From Enterovibrio nigricans DSM 22720 (GTDB lineage Bacteria; Pseudomonadota; Gammaproteobacteria; Enterobacterales; Vibrionaceae), in the NCBI RefSeq assembly GCF_900167155.1, contig NZ_FUXU01000016.1, forward strand, positions 1-64,000: a DNA stretch of 64,000 nt, in the 5' to 3' direction. Of this stretch, positions 18,758 to 26,466 are shown one piece after another. The notes below the pieces were generated by a model that searched no databases, was not told the origin of the DNA, and saw only the letters and a list, made by a program, of their open reading frames with translations. Within the stretch, counting starts at the first letter, position 1. Each line of letters begins with the position of its first letter. Position numbers and translations under genes: made by a program.

Positions 18758-19287
18758 CAGGGAAGAAAGGAATACTACTAGTAACCATTGCCTTCTTGCT
18801 GCCTGTAGTGGCAGCGAAATGGGTACTTGAGATGGGCTGGTACAATAAAGGTGTGACCAACAATGGCGAATTGCTGTCAGGTCAGACGAAGACAGAATGG
18901 CTTGAACACCAAGGGCTGTGGCGGTTAATTTATACCTTGCCTGAAAAGTGTACTGAACAGTGTGAGAGTGCACTTTTTCAATTGAACCAGATCCCAGTAG
19001 CGGTAGGCAGAGAGCGTGAGCGCGTTGCAAGTATATTGTTGGTACCGAGTGACCGTACCGAGATGGAGTCCGTTCGCCCCCAAGTTACAGAACAGCCCAT
19101 TGACGCAGTTCAACAGAAAAGCTTGTCTTCGTTGCCGTTTGCCGGAGAAGCGATTTATCTGGTTGACCCACTAAATAACCTCATCCTCGCTTACCCAATT
19201 CCACAGGAAAAAGCTGCACAAATCACCCAAAGCAAAGGATTACTCAAAGATCTTCGCAAACTGATGAAACTGTCAAAAGTGGGGTGA
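18754..19287 (+). CDS. SCO-like membrane-anchored protein (CX3C) in the oxidase cluster
   Basis: 177 aa. One N-terminal membrane helix (about 6-24) is followed by a periplasmic domain with Cys66-X3-Cys70 (PEKCTEQCESAL) in the place where SCO copper chaperones have CPxxC, and a later strand YLVDPLNN like the SCO lidp motif. The third copper ligand of SCO proteins, a His before that strand, is absent (FAGEAIYLVDP). It is translationally coupled to both neighbours (ATGA at its start, GTGA at its end). Likely role: thiol or copper handling for oxidase assembly, by inference only. Confidence 0.6.
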   Translation: MTGKKGILLVTIAFLLPVVAAKWVLEMGWYNKGVTNNGELLSGQTKTEWLEHQGLWRLIYTLPEKCTEQCESALFQLNQIPVAVGRERERVASILLVPSDRTEMESVRPQVTEQPIDAVQQKSLSSLPFAGEAIYLVDPLNNLILAYPIPQEKAAQITQSKGLLKDLRKLMKLSKVG

Positions 19288-20342
19288 GTATGGATGCAGA
19301 AAGACGTTATCTGGCTTTGATCTACGGTGCACTCTTACTGGCTGTTGTGGTGGTTGGCCTGGGGGCATTCACTCGATTGACGGAAGCGGGGCTAGGTTGC
19401 CCCGACTGGCCCGGGTGTTATGGCTTTTTGACCGTTCCACAATCCTCTGAACATATCGCGATTGCTTCCGAGGCATTTCCTGATGCACCGGTTGAAATTC
19501 AAAAAGCCTGGAATGAAATGATCCACCGTTATGTGGCGGGTGCATTGGGGCTGATCATTGCGGCGATCGCTTTTTTTGCATGGCGTGGACAACGACGTAA
19601 CCGAGTTTTGCCGACGACACTACTTGGCGTGGTGACGTTTCAAGCTGCATTGGGCATGTGGACTGTGACCATGAATTTGATGCCCATTGTGGTGATGGGC
19701 CATCTTCTGGGCGGTTTTACCACGGTAACGCTGCTGTTTTTATTAGCATGGCTGGAGCGTCGGCGCATCGTTGGTGATCCCATGGCGAGCGTTGAGTCGC
19801 CTCATGTGAACAGCAAACTGAAAGTGTTGGTCGTGAGCGCGTTGATTGCGGTAATGGCACAGATAGCGTTGGGTGGATGGACATCGGCAAATTATGCGGC
19901 GGTGGTGTGCACTGAGTTACCTGTTTGTGAGACAGATTGGTTAGGTCGCTATGACCCGTCAGCGTTTCACCCCATAAGTCCTGTTAAAGAAACCTACCAG
20001 TATGGGGTTTTAACGTTCGATCAACGCGTCACTATCCATGCCACGCATCGTATTGGTGCCATGGTCGTCGCACTTCTTATTTTGATGCTGGCTTGGTCAG
20101 TTCGAAAAACACTGGGCGGACGGGCGTCTTTGATGCTGACGGCAACGTTGGCTCTACAAATCACACTCGGCGTGACTAACGTCGTCGCGTATTTGCCACT
20201 TTCCGTCGCCGTCGCACACAACCTGTGCGGTCTGCTTTTATTGCTTGTGATGGTGAAAACCACCGTACAGATATTTTCGCCTGCATCCGTGTCCGTTAAG
20301 CAGGTGCCTTCAGGGGATACAGGGAGGTTAAGTCATGGTTAA
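19284..20342 (+). CDS. ctaA: Heme A synthase (Cox15/CtaA)
   Basis: Oxidises the C8 methyl of heme O to the formyl of heme A. 352 aa from GTG 19284, or 350 aa from ATG 19290; neither can be excluded. Eight predicted helices. Conserved: [18 protein letters not shown] near the N-terminus, the heme-ligand-bearing EMIHRYVAG and IHATHRIGA, and [10 protein letters not shown] second Cys pair (VCTELPVCE) is present. It overlaps cyoE by 8 nt; together the two make heme A for the adjacent oxidase. Confidence 0.95.
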   Translation: MSMDAERRYLALIYGALLLAVVVVGLGAFTRLTEAGLGCPDWPGCYGFLTVPQSSEHIAIASEAFPDAPVEIQKAWNEMIHRYVAGALGLIIAAIAFFAWRGQRRNRVLPTTLLGVVTFQAALGMWTVTMNLMPIVVMGHLLGGFTTVTLLFLLAWLERRRIVGDPMASVESPHVNSKLKVLVVSALIAVMAQIALGGWTSANYAAVVCTELPVCETDWLGRYDPSAFHPISPVKETYQYGVLTFDQRVTIHATHRIGAMVVALLILMLAWSVRKTLGGRASLMLTATLALQITLGVTNVVAYLPLSVAVAHNLCGLLLLLVMVKTTVQIFSPASVSVKQVPSGDTGRLSHG

Positions 20343-21246
20343 ACTTACACAAACACTATCCAGCAGTACCGCAACAGACACACCACAATGGCGAGATTAC
20401 CTCGAACTGACCAAACCGAAAGTTGTCGCTATGCTACTGCTGACGGCAATGGTTGGGATGTGTCTGGCCGTGCCTGTGTTACCACCTGCAAAAGTAGTGA
20501 TACTGGGTCTGCTCGGAATTGGGATGCAAAGTGCGGCTGCTGCTGTGTTTAATCATGTGATTGATCAGCGTATTGACCGACAGATGCAGCGCACCATTCA
20601 TCGGCCAGTTGCAAAAGGGCGTGTAGGCACCGTGCAGGCGGTGACCTTTGGTGTAGTATTGATGGTTGCTGGTTTTGCGTTGCTCTGGATGCTTAATGCC
20701 TTGGTCGCTTGGTTGACCTTTGCCAGCCTTATTGGTTATGCGCTGGTCTACACGGTTTGGCTTAAGCATGCTACCCCGCAAAACATAGTGATTGGTGGTC
20801 TTGCTGGTGCCATGCCACCTTTGTTGGGTTGGGTTGCTGTGACGGGGCAACTTGACCCGCATGCGCTTTTGTTGGTTGTGCTTATCTTCACGTGGACACC
20901 GCCACATTTTTGGGCTCTCGCTATTCATCGCCAGAAAGACTATGCCAAAGCGGGTGTGCCTATGTTACCTGTGACTCATGGCATCGAGTTCACCAAAACC
21001 ATGATATTGCTGTATACCTTGCTGCTTGTCGTTGTGGGCTTCTTACCATGGCTTTCGGGGATGAGCGGGCCTATTTATCTTGTTGGTAGTTTCGCTTTAA
21101 ATCTTGGTTTTGCATGGTACGCGTGGTGTTTAAAGTTTGCCGATAAGAAAGGCCTTGCCTGGCAGACGTTTAAATATTCTATCTGGCATATCTTCGGTTT
21201 GTTTGTGGTGTTGTTGGCCGACCATGCATGGTATGCGGTAGCATAA
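20335..21246 (+). CDS. cyoE: Protoheme IX farnesyltransferase (heme O synthase)
   Basis: UbiA-superfamily membrane enzyme converting heme B to heme O. 303 aa. Motifs: [23 protein letters not shown] (first Asp-rich motif with the DxxxD-R-P pattern) and [31 protein letters not shown] (second). GGGAGG lies 7 nt before the ATG. It is the last gene of the oxidase set; ctaB is an equivalent name. Confidence 0.96.
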   Translation: MVKLTQTLSSSTATDTPQWRDYLELTKPKVVAMLLLTAMVGMCLAVPVLPPAKVVILGLLGIGMQSAAAAVFNHVIDQRIDRQMQRTIHRPVAKGRVGTVQAVTFGVVLMVAGFALLWMLNALVAWLTFASLIGYALVYTVWLKHATPQNIVIGGLAGAMPPLLGWVAVTGQLDPHALLLVVLIFTWTPPHFWALAIHRQKDYAKAGVPMLPVTHGIEFTKTMILLYTLLLVVVGFLPWLSGMSGPIYLVGSFALNLGFAWYAWCLKFADKKGLAWQTFKYSIWHIFGLFVVLLADHAWYAVA

Positions 21247-21274
21247 GTGCATCACGCACCGCCCGAGTAGTGAG

Positions 21275-21793
21275 ATGCCCCTTTCTGATCTTCAATTTTT
21301 CACGCCACGGCTAGACGCTGTGGCGTATTGTCCTTCCGGTGATATCCCCGATGATTTTTCGCGTCGTATCGCCGATGTGCTTACCCCTTCGGTTAAACAG
21401 CATTTGCCACCAGAAGTGCATGCGGTTGTTGATACGGAATCAGCCAAGTATTGGCTGACTGAAACTTTATCTGACGCGACACTCGTTACTTTCTCCGAGA
21501 GGGGGACGAGAGAATTTGCGGGTTTTATCTTGCTGTATGCCATAAGCGATACGCCTGAAAGGATAGCATTACGCCTCGGCTATGTGGTGTCAGAAGACTT
21601 TCAGGGAAAAGGCTTTGCCAGTGAAATCATTGAAGGGCTGGTAGCATGGTGTCGTGCGTCGGGATGCGTCTCATCGCTGGCGGGAGGAGCGGAGAAAGCG
21701 AATGCGGCCTCTCTCCGTGTGTTGGAGAAAAATGGCTTCAAAATGGACATTGAGTCAGGGACTGATACCGTCTTTCTCTCGCTCACTTTCTGA
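21275..21793 (+). CDS. GNAT family N-acetyltransferase
   Basis: 172 aa GCN5-related acetyltransferase of the RimJ/RimL/SpeG type. It contains LRLGYVVSEDFQGKGFASEIIEGLVAW, the acetyl-CoA-binding V/I-x-x-x-x-Q/R-G-x-G/A motif, then NAASLRVLEKNGFKM, typical of protein or metabolite acetyltransferases. Substrate unknown. It lies 28 nt after cyoE and 38 nt before the MATE gene. Confidence 0.85.
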   Translation: MPLSDLQFFTPRLDAVAYCPSGDIPDDFSRRIADVLTPSVKQHLPPEVHAVVDTESAKYWLTETLSDATLVTFSERGTREFAGFILLYAISDTPERIALRLGYVVSEDFQGKGFASEIIEGLVAWCRASGCVSSLAGGAEKANAASLRVLEKNGFKMDIESGTDTVFLSLTF

Positions 21794-21831
21794 TACACTT
21801 CGCCAACTTGTTCTCGTCGAATTAACGGATT

Positions 21832-23172
21832 ATGTTCCCGGCTCTTCAACAAAAAACACTTCATCTTCGGGTGTTCTCTCTCGCATTTCCTATGGTCTTG
21901 TCCAATATCACTGTGCCTTTACTTGGGCTGGTGGATGCGGCAGTCATCGGTCACCTTGAGCACGCTTGGTATCTAGGCGGTGTCGCAGTCGGCAGCACCA
22001 TGATTGCCGTTACCTTTTGGTTATTAGGTTTCCTGCGAATGGCAACCACCGGGCTGACTGCGCAGGCGTGGGGCGCTGAAAACAAAGCGGGCTTGGCGAA
22101 TGTATTCTTGCAAGGCCTCTCATTGGCCTGGCTTCTCGCATTGGCAATAGTGGCCTTGCATCCATTCATTGCTGACGCAGTATTTAGCGTCAGCGATGCC
22201 AGTGCGGAAGTGAAGCACTACGCAGCGCAATATTTCTCGATTCGTATTTGGAGTGCCCCTGCAGCTCTCACGAATCTGGTGATCATGGGATGGTTGCTTG
22301 GCGCGCAAAATGCCAAAAAGCCAATGATGCTGGTGATTGTGGTCAATGCGATCAATATCATTCTCGACCTGCTGTTTGTGGTGGGCTTTGGTTGGAAAGT
22401 AGAAGGTGCAGCTGCAGCCAGTGTGATTGCAGACTATGCAGGCATGGCACTCGGCCTTTATTTTGTCGCGGGCACGTGGAAAGCGTCGTCACTGCCGTCA
22501 CCATTGGCACAGTGGAAAAAGGCGTCAGCAGGCATGGGGCGTCTTCTTAAACTAAACCGCGACATTTTCCTGCGTAGCCTTTGCCTGCAATTGGCATTTA
22601 CCTTTATGACGTTTCAAGGCGCAACGCTAGGTGACGATGTTGTTGCGGCCAATGCTGTCTTGATGAACTTCCTGATGCTAGTGTCATTTGCGATGGATGG
22701 TTTCGCATATGCAATGGAGGCTATGGTCGGGAAAGCGGTTGGTGCGAAAAATCGTGAGGAATTGTTGGCGTCACTCGCCGCGACAACGCTCTGGAGTTTC
22801 GTTATTTCGCTATTTATCACGCTCGGTTTTTTGTTGGGTGGGCAGGGAGTGGTTGGCCTTATTTCCGACATTCCAGCGGTCAGAGAGCAAGCATTTATCT
22901 ATCTGCCATGGCTGGTGGCGATGCCACTTGTTTCTATGTGGTGTTTCTTACTGGATGGGGTATTTATCGGAGCCACGCGTGGCAGGGAAATGCGCAATAC
23001 CATGTTCATGTCTATGGCAGGATTCTTTGCAATTTGGTGGATGCTGAGTGGCTATGGAAATCACGCTCTTTGGGCGGCAATGCTTGGTTTTATGGCATTA
23101 CGAGGGCTGACGTTGGCATTGTTGTTTGCCTACCAGTGGCGCAAAGATACGTTTTTAGCCGCGCATTTCTGA
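21832..23172 (+). CDS. dinF: DinF-like MATE family efflux protein
   Basis: Twelve-helix Na+/H+-driven exporter of the DinF branch. 446 aa. The start of helix 1 (RVFSLAFPMVLSNITVPLLGLVDAAVIGHL) and the NAVLMNFLMLVSFAMDGFAYAMEAMVGKAVGAKN segment are characteristic of DinF. In E. coli dinF is co-transcribed with lexA; here the oxidase cluster stands between them. I found no SOS box in the 38 nt upstream, so damage induction is doubtful. Substrates unknown. Confidence 0.88.
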   Translation: MFPALQQKTLHLRVFSLAFPMVLSNITVPLLGLVDAAVIGHLEHAWYLGGVAVGSTMIAVTFWLLGFLRMATTGLTAQAWGAENKAGLANVFLQGLSLAWLLALAIVALHPFIADAVFSVSDASAEVKHYAAQYFSIRIWSAPAALTNLVIMGWLLGAQNAKKPMMLVIVVNAINIILDLLFVVGFGWKVEGAAAASVIADYAGMALGLYFVAGTWKASSLPSPLAQWKKASAGMGRLLKLNRDIFLRSLCLQLAFTFMTFQGATLGDDVVAANAVLMNFLMLVSFAMDGFAYAMEAMVGKAVGAKNREELLASLAATTLWSFVISLFITLGFLLGGQGVVGLISDIPAVREQAFIYLPWLVAMPLVSMWCFLLDGVFIGATRGREMRNTMFMSMAGFFAIWWMLSGYGNHALWAAMLGFMALRGLTLALLFAYQWRKDTFLAAHF

Positions 23173-23175
23173 TAC

Positions 23176-23202
23176 AAAAAAGGCACCAGTCGGTGCCTTT
23201 CT
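23176..23202. terminator. Bidirectional terminator between dinF and nfuA
   Basis: AAAAAAGGCACC-AGTC-GGTGCCTTT, between convergent genes. Confidence 0.85.
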
Positions 23203-23218
23203 TCTGCCTAGAAAACGC

Positions 23219-23803
23219 TTAGTAGTATGAGTGATCGCCGTGTGCGTGCTCAGTCATGTCGCGTACAGCATTCAGCTCGCCGCTAAACTCTTCCAGTAGT
23301 TGCTTTTCGATGCCATCTTTCAACGTGACATCTACCATTGAACAACCGTTACAGCCACCGCCGAATTGAATAACAGCTACGCCGTCTTCGGTGATCTCGA
23401 CCAAACTGATGTGGCCACCGTGACCCGCCAACTGTGGGTTAACTTGAGTTTGGATAACGTACTCGACGCGTTCCATCAAAGGAGCATCGTCAGACACTTT
23501 GCGCATTTTTGCGTTAGGTGCTTTCAACGTAAGTTGTGATCCCATTTTGTCGGTAACGAAATCGATTTCGGCATCTTCCAGAAAAGGAAGGCTCAACTCA
23601 TCCACATAGGCAGAGAAACCGCTGAATTCGATTTTGGTATCGGTTGCTTCCACTGCATCCTGAGGACAGTAAGAAACGCCACACTCAGCGTTTTGAGTGC
23701 CTGGATTCACCACGAATACACGAATACTTGTGCCTTCTGGTTGCTGCTCAAGCAGCTTAACGAAATGGCTTTGCGCATTTTCTGTAATAATAATTTGTGA
23801 CAC
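23219..23803 (-). CDS. nfuA: Fe-S cluster carrier NfuA
   Basis: Accepts and delivers [4Fe-4S] clusters, mainly under oxidative stress or iron limitation. 194 aa. An N-terminal degenerate A-type domain (about 1-95) is followed by the C-terminal Nfu domain with the cluster-binding [19 protein letters not shown] (CxxC). GTG start with AGG about 10 nt upstream. The neighbourhood nfuA-comF-bioH is the same as in E. coli. Confidence 0.97.
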   Translation of the reverse strand: MSQIIITENAQSHFVKLLEQQPEGTSIRVFVVNPGTQNAECGVSYCPQDAVEATDTKIEFSGFSAYVDELSLPFLEDAEIDFVTDKMGSQLTLKAPNAKMRKVSDDAPLMERVEYVIQTQVNPQLAGHGGHISLVEITEDGVAVIQFGGGCNGCSMVDVTLKDGIEKQLLEEFSGELNAVRDMTEHAHGDHSYY

Positions 23804-23881
23804 GGCTTCTTACCTGAATTTACGGTACTTGTTTATATTCTACTCTTGTTTGCGTTTCCTATCACCCCTAAACCAGCAAGG

Positions 23882-24595
23882 TTAATTTCCGTTACCAGAT
23901 GGCGGAGGGGTTCGACACAAACAATAAACATCAATGCGTTTTGCTCCGTGGGCGCGTAATAACTTGCACACCTGAGTCATAGTGGCTCCTGTTGTAACTA
24001 CATCGTCAACAAGGGCGAGGTGCTCTGGAACTGTTGCGGTAACGGCAAACGCATCATCGAGATTTGATAGCCTAGATTGTCTATTTAAACCGTTCTGCTG
24101 GCGAGTAGCACGAACGCGTTTTAGGAGATCGGACGCACATTGCACGCCCAAATGTTTAGCGAGAGATTGTGCTAGCACGTTGCTATGGTTATACCCGCGA
24201 TGCCAACGCCGAATCCAATGCATAGGGATGGGAGAAATGACTGGCGCGGGCTCATCAATTCGTGTCGCGATCAATGAGGCTAACTCATCGGCAAGCCAGT
24301 ACTGTCGTTGGTATTTAAAGCGATGTAACAGGGTTGTGTAAGGGAAGGTATAGCTTCCCACGCAGGCAAGGGTGTTCCACGCGGGTGCTGATGTTAAACA
24401 GCGCCCGCATGACTCTATTTCATACGGGGTGGGCAATCCACACTGCAGACATCGGGGGCGTAGAGGCAAGGCGTCATGGCAGGTTTGACACCAAGATGTT
24501 CTGTGCTCCTCCAACCTGTGATGGCATAGCTGACACCTCAGCGGCAGGGCGCGTAAGATAGAGCGAAACATAGGGACAGCAATTTTCTTAAACAT
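23882..24595 (-). CDS. ComF/GntX family phosphoribosyltransferase-like protein
   Basis: 237 aa from ATG 24595. An N-terminal zinc-ribbon-like region has four CxxC pairs (CQLCHHR, CQTCHD, CLQCG, CGRC), followed by a phosphoribosyltransferase-type fold with the PRPP loop LVDDVVTTGATM and the family ending CLCRTP. Homologues are ComF (DNA uptake) and E. coli GntX. In naturally competent vibrios a role in uptake of single-stranded DNA is likely, but the sequence alone does not show it. It diverges from bioH with only 15 nt between the starts. Confidence 0.9.
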   Translation of the reverse strand: MFKKIAVPMFRSILRALPLRCQLCHHRLEEHRTSWCQTCHDALPLRPRCLQCGLPTPYEIESCGRCLTSAPAWNTLACVGSYTFPYTTLLHRFKYQRQYWLADELASLIATRIDEPAPVISPIPMHWIRRWHRGYNHSNVLAQSLAKHLGVQCASDLLKRVRATRQQNGLNRQSRLSNLDDAFAVTATVPEHLALVDDVVTTGATMTQVCKLLRAHGAKRIDVYCLCRTPPPSGNGN

Positions 24596-24610
24596 TTTCA
24601 GGCAGTTTAA

Positions 24611-25390
24611 ATGACAACACCTCTTCACTGGCATACGGAAGGCCAAGGCTACGATCTGATTCTCATCCATGGTTGGGGGATGAACAGCGCGGTATGGCGA
24701 AATCTCCTGCCAAGTCTCACTCCGCATTTTCGCGTACATTGCGTCGATCTTCCCGGGTATGGACACAGTCAACCTACGACGGACCGTTCTCTAGAGGATA
24801 TGGCACGTACTTTGCTTAATAATTCACCGCAGAGAGCGATCTGGGTGGGATGGTCACTGGGTGGTTTAGTTGCAACGCAAGTAGCCTTACAGGCTCCTGA
24901 GCGTGTGACGGGTCTAGTGACGGTAGCCAGCTCTCCCCGCTTTGCTGCAGAACATGGATGGCGAGGGATAAAACCCGAGGTATTGGAAGCGTTTACGAAA
25001 CAACTCGCGGAGGACTTTACCTCCACGGTAGATCGTTTCATGGCACTTCAGGCAATGGGAAGTCCAACGGCAAGGCAAGATATTAAGTGGTTGAAAGAGG
25101 CGGTTCTCTCTCACCCGTCTCCACAACCTGAAGTGCTTCAGGCCGGTCTTAATATTCTTGCTGATGCTGATTTTCGGCCTAATCTGCGTGAAATTTCAAT
25201 GCCTTGGCTTCGAATGTATGGTCGGCTTGATGGCTTAGTACCTGTGAAAGTGGCGCAAGAGTTGGATATCTTGGCGCCGCAATCTCAGCGGCAAGTTTTT
25301 GCCAATGCCTCTCATGCGCCGTTTATTTCGGATCCTCAACATTTTACGCAGGAACTCTTGGCCTTCTGCGGACAATGTTTGCCATCCTGA
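24611..25390 (+). CDS. bioH: Pimeloyl-ACP methyl ester carboxylesterase BioH
   Basis: Alpha/beta hydrolase that removes the methyl ester from pimeloyl-ACP methyl ester, closing the BioC-BioH route to the biotin precursor. 259 aa. Nucleophile elbow GWSLGG with Ser82, oxyanion loop HGWGMNSAVW, acid in GRLDGLVP and catalytic His in NASHAPFIS. No other bio genes are nearby, as in E. coli where bioH is unlinked. Confidence 0.96.
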   Translation: MTTPLHWHTEGQGYDLILIHGWGMNSAVWRNLLPSLTPHFRVHCVDLPGYGHSQPTTDRSLEDMARTLLNNSPQRAIWVGWSLGGLVATQVALQAPERVTGLVTVASSPRFAAEHGWRGIKPEVLEAFTKQLAEDFTSTVDRFMALQAMGSPTARQDIKWLKEAVLSHPSPQPEVLQAGLNILADADFRPNLREISMPWLRMYGRLDGLVPVKVAQELDILAPQSQRQVFANASHAPFISDPQHFTQELLAFCGQCLPS

Positions 25391-25491
25391 GGTAACAAAG
25401 TGGTTAAATAAAGTGAAACAGGGCTAAATTTTAAACAAAGCTGGCCGATACTTTATTCATCTCACTTGCTATGGCAACAGGAGCGACCATA

Positions 25492-25824
25492 ATGAATATA
25501 GGTAACGTTGGGTATTCTCAGCACGCTTATGCCAAGCCGACGCCAGTAAACCAAGAGGCGAAGGCGAATCAAGCAAAAGATGTGTCTGAGGGTGCAAAGC
25601 AGTCTTTCGAGCAAGTCGCCAAGGGCGTGTCTGAAGGTAAGGCTGCGAATAAAGCAACGGAAGCCGAAGGCAAAACTTCGTCTGGCGTTGAGTCTTTCAC
25701 TTACGGGGCATTGGGCATGGACCGTCCTGATGAGGTGAAAAACAACGATGATGCTGCGTACTCAGCAGGTCAAGTATTGTCAGCGTTAGGTACCATTGGG
25801 GGCCTGATCGCAGTCTTGGTCTAA
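25492..25824 (+). CDS. Small hypothetical protein, Ala/Lys/Glu-rich with hydrophobic C-terminus
   Basis: 110 aa, not recognised. AGGAG at 25479-25483 sits 8 nt before ATG 25492, which decides the start. Residues 1-65 are hydrophilic and rich in Ala, Lys, Glu and Gly with two VSEG repeats (VSEGAKQSFEQVAKGVSEGKAANKA), probably helical. The last 20 residues (AGQVLSALGTIGGLIAVLV) are a membrane-like helix, so it could be tail-anchored. No signal peptide. It precedes another unknown gene whose product also begins MNI. Confidence 0.65.
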   Translation: MNIGNVGYSQHAYAKPTPVNQEAKANQAKDVSEGAKQSFEQVAKGVSEGKAANKATEAEGKTSSGVESFTYGALGMDRPDEVKNNDDAAYSAGQVLSALGTIGGLIAVLV

Positions 25825-25865
25825 ACGCAGTAGAGAAAGAGTTTCGCTGTAGAGATACGGCACGC

Positions 25866-25893
25866 GCATACGCGGGGTAACCCCGCGATATGC
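25866..25893 (+). promoter_or_regulatory. Strong GC-rich hairpin between two small unknown genes
   Basis: GCATA-CGCGGGG-TAA-CCCCGCG-A-TATGC: twelve pairs with one bulged A and a 3-nt loop, 42 nt after the first gene and 44 nt before the second. No T tract follows, so it is not a standard intrinsic terminator; an mRNA-stabilising or processing element, or a protein binding site, is possible. Confidence 0.6.
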
Positions 25894-25937
25894 ACAGGCG
25901 ACAAAGCCTTCGGTCGATGTTGGGAGACAACATTGGC

Positions 25938-26411
25938 ATGAATATTTCGCCCGCAAACGTCAGCATACCCGCTGTCGTACCATCTGTTAACCCGCCAACC
26001 GAACAGGTCGCGCGGGAAAATCGTGTGCGTGAAAAAATTGTCCCTCCAAAGCAGCCAAGTACTAGTGCAGAAGAGCGGCCCGTCACGCAGGATGAGAAAC
26101 AACTCAAAAACCCATCTTGGGATCCTTCAGAGCACCCTGATTACTCAGACATCACTCAAAAACAAAATGCGTTCACAGGTGGGAATTTTTCTGCGCATGA
26201 AACATTGGGTCAGCTCTCATCGATGCTTTCGAGCAATTCCTATGTGCCGCAAAGCGAAAACGGCTATGCAATGAAGATAAAATTGCCGAAGGAAATTTTG
26301 GATAAGATTGATGAGCTGAAAGAATCACAGCGAACGGGGGCTGTGGTCGCAATGCGGTATCAGCAATCGTCGGCAGCCAATGTGCCATCGGAAGTGCTTA
26401 TTGTGATTTGA
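25938..26411 (+). CDS. Hypothetical protein downstream of bioH
   Basis: 157 aa from ATG 25938 (GGGAG 11 nt upstream; an earlier in-frame ATG at 25890 lies in the hairpin and is unlikely). The N-terminal half is Pro/Ser/Glu-rich and probably disordered (VSIPAVVPSVNPP, PPKQPSTSAEE). The C-terminal third (MKIKLPKEILDKIDELKESQRTGAVVAMRY) looks folded. No signal peptide, membrane helix or recognised domain. A shared terminator follows. Real gene likely; function unknown. Confidence 0.65.
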   Translation: MNISPANVSIPAVVPSVNPPTEQVARENRVREKIVPPKQPSTSAEERPVTQDEKQLKNPSWDPSEHPDYSDITQKQNAFTGGNFSAHETLGQLSSMLSSNSYVPQSENGYAMKIKLPKEILDKIDELKESQRTGAVVAMRYQQSSAANVPSEVLIVI

Positions 26412-26425
26412 TGTGACATTGAGAT

Positions 26426-26457
26426 AAAAAAACAGCGCCTTTTTTGGCGCTGTTTTT
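26426..26457. terminator. Bidirectional terminator between the hypothetical gene and tex
   Basis: AAAAACAGCGCC-TTTTTT-GGCGCTGTTTTT between convergent genes. Confidence 0.9.
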
Positions 26458-26466
26458 GGTTTCACG

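Noticed and set aside
21794-21831. Search for a LexA box ahead of dinF
   Set aside because: No CTG-N10-CAG with the expected AT-rich centre is present in this gap.
24596-24772. N-terminal extension of the ComF-like protein
   Set aside because: The extra 59 codons overlap bioH, have no ComF similarity and precede the zinc-ribbon start.
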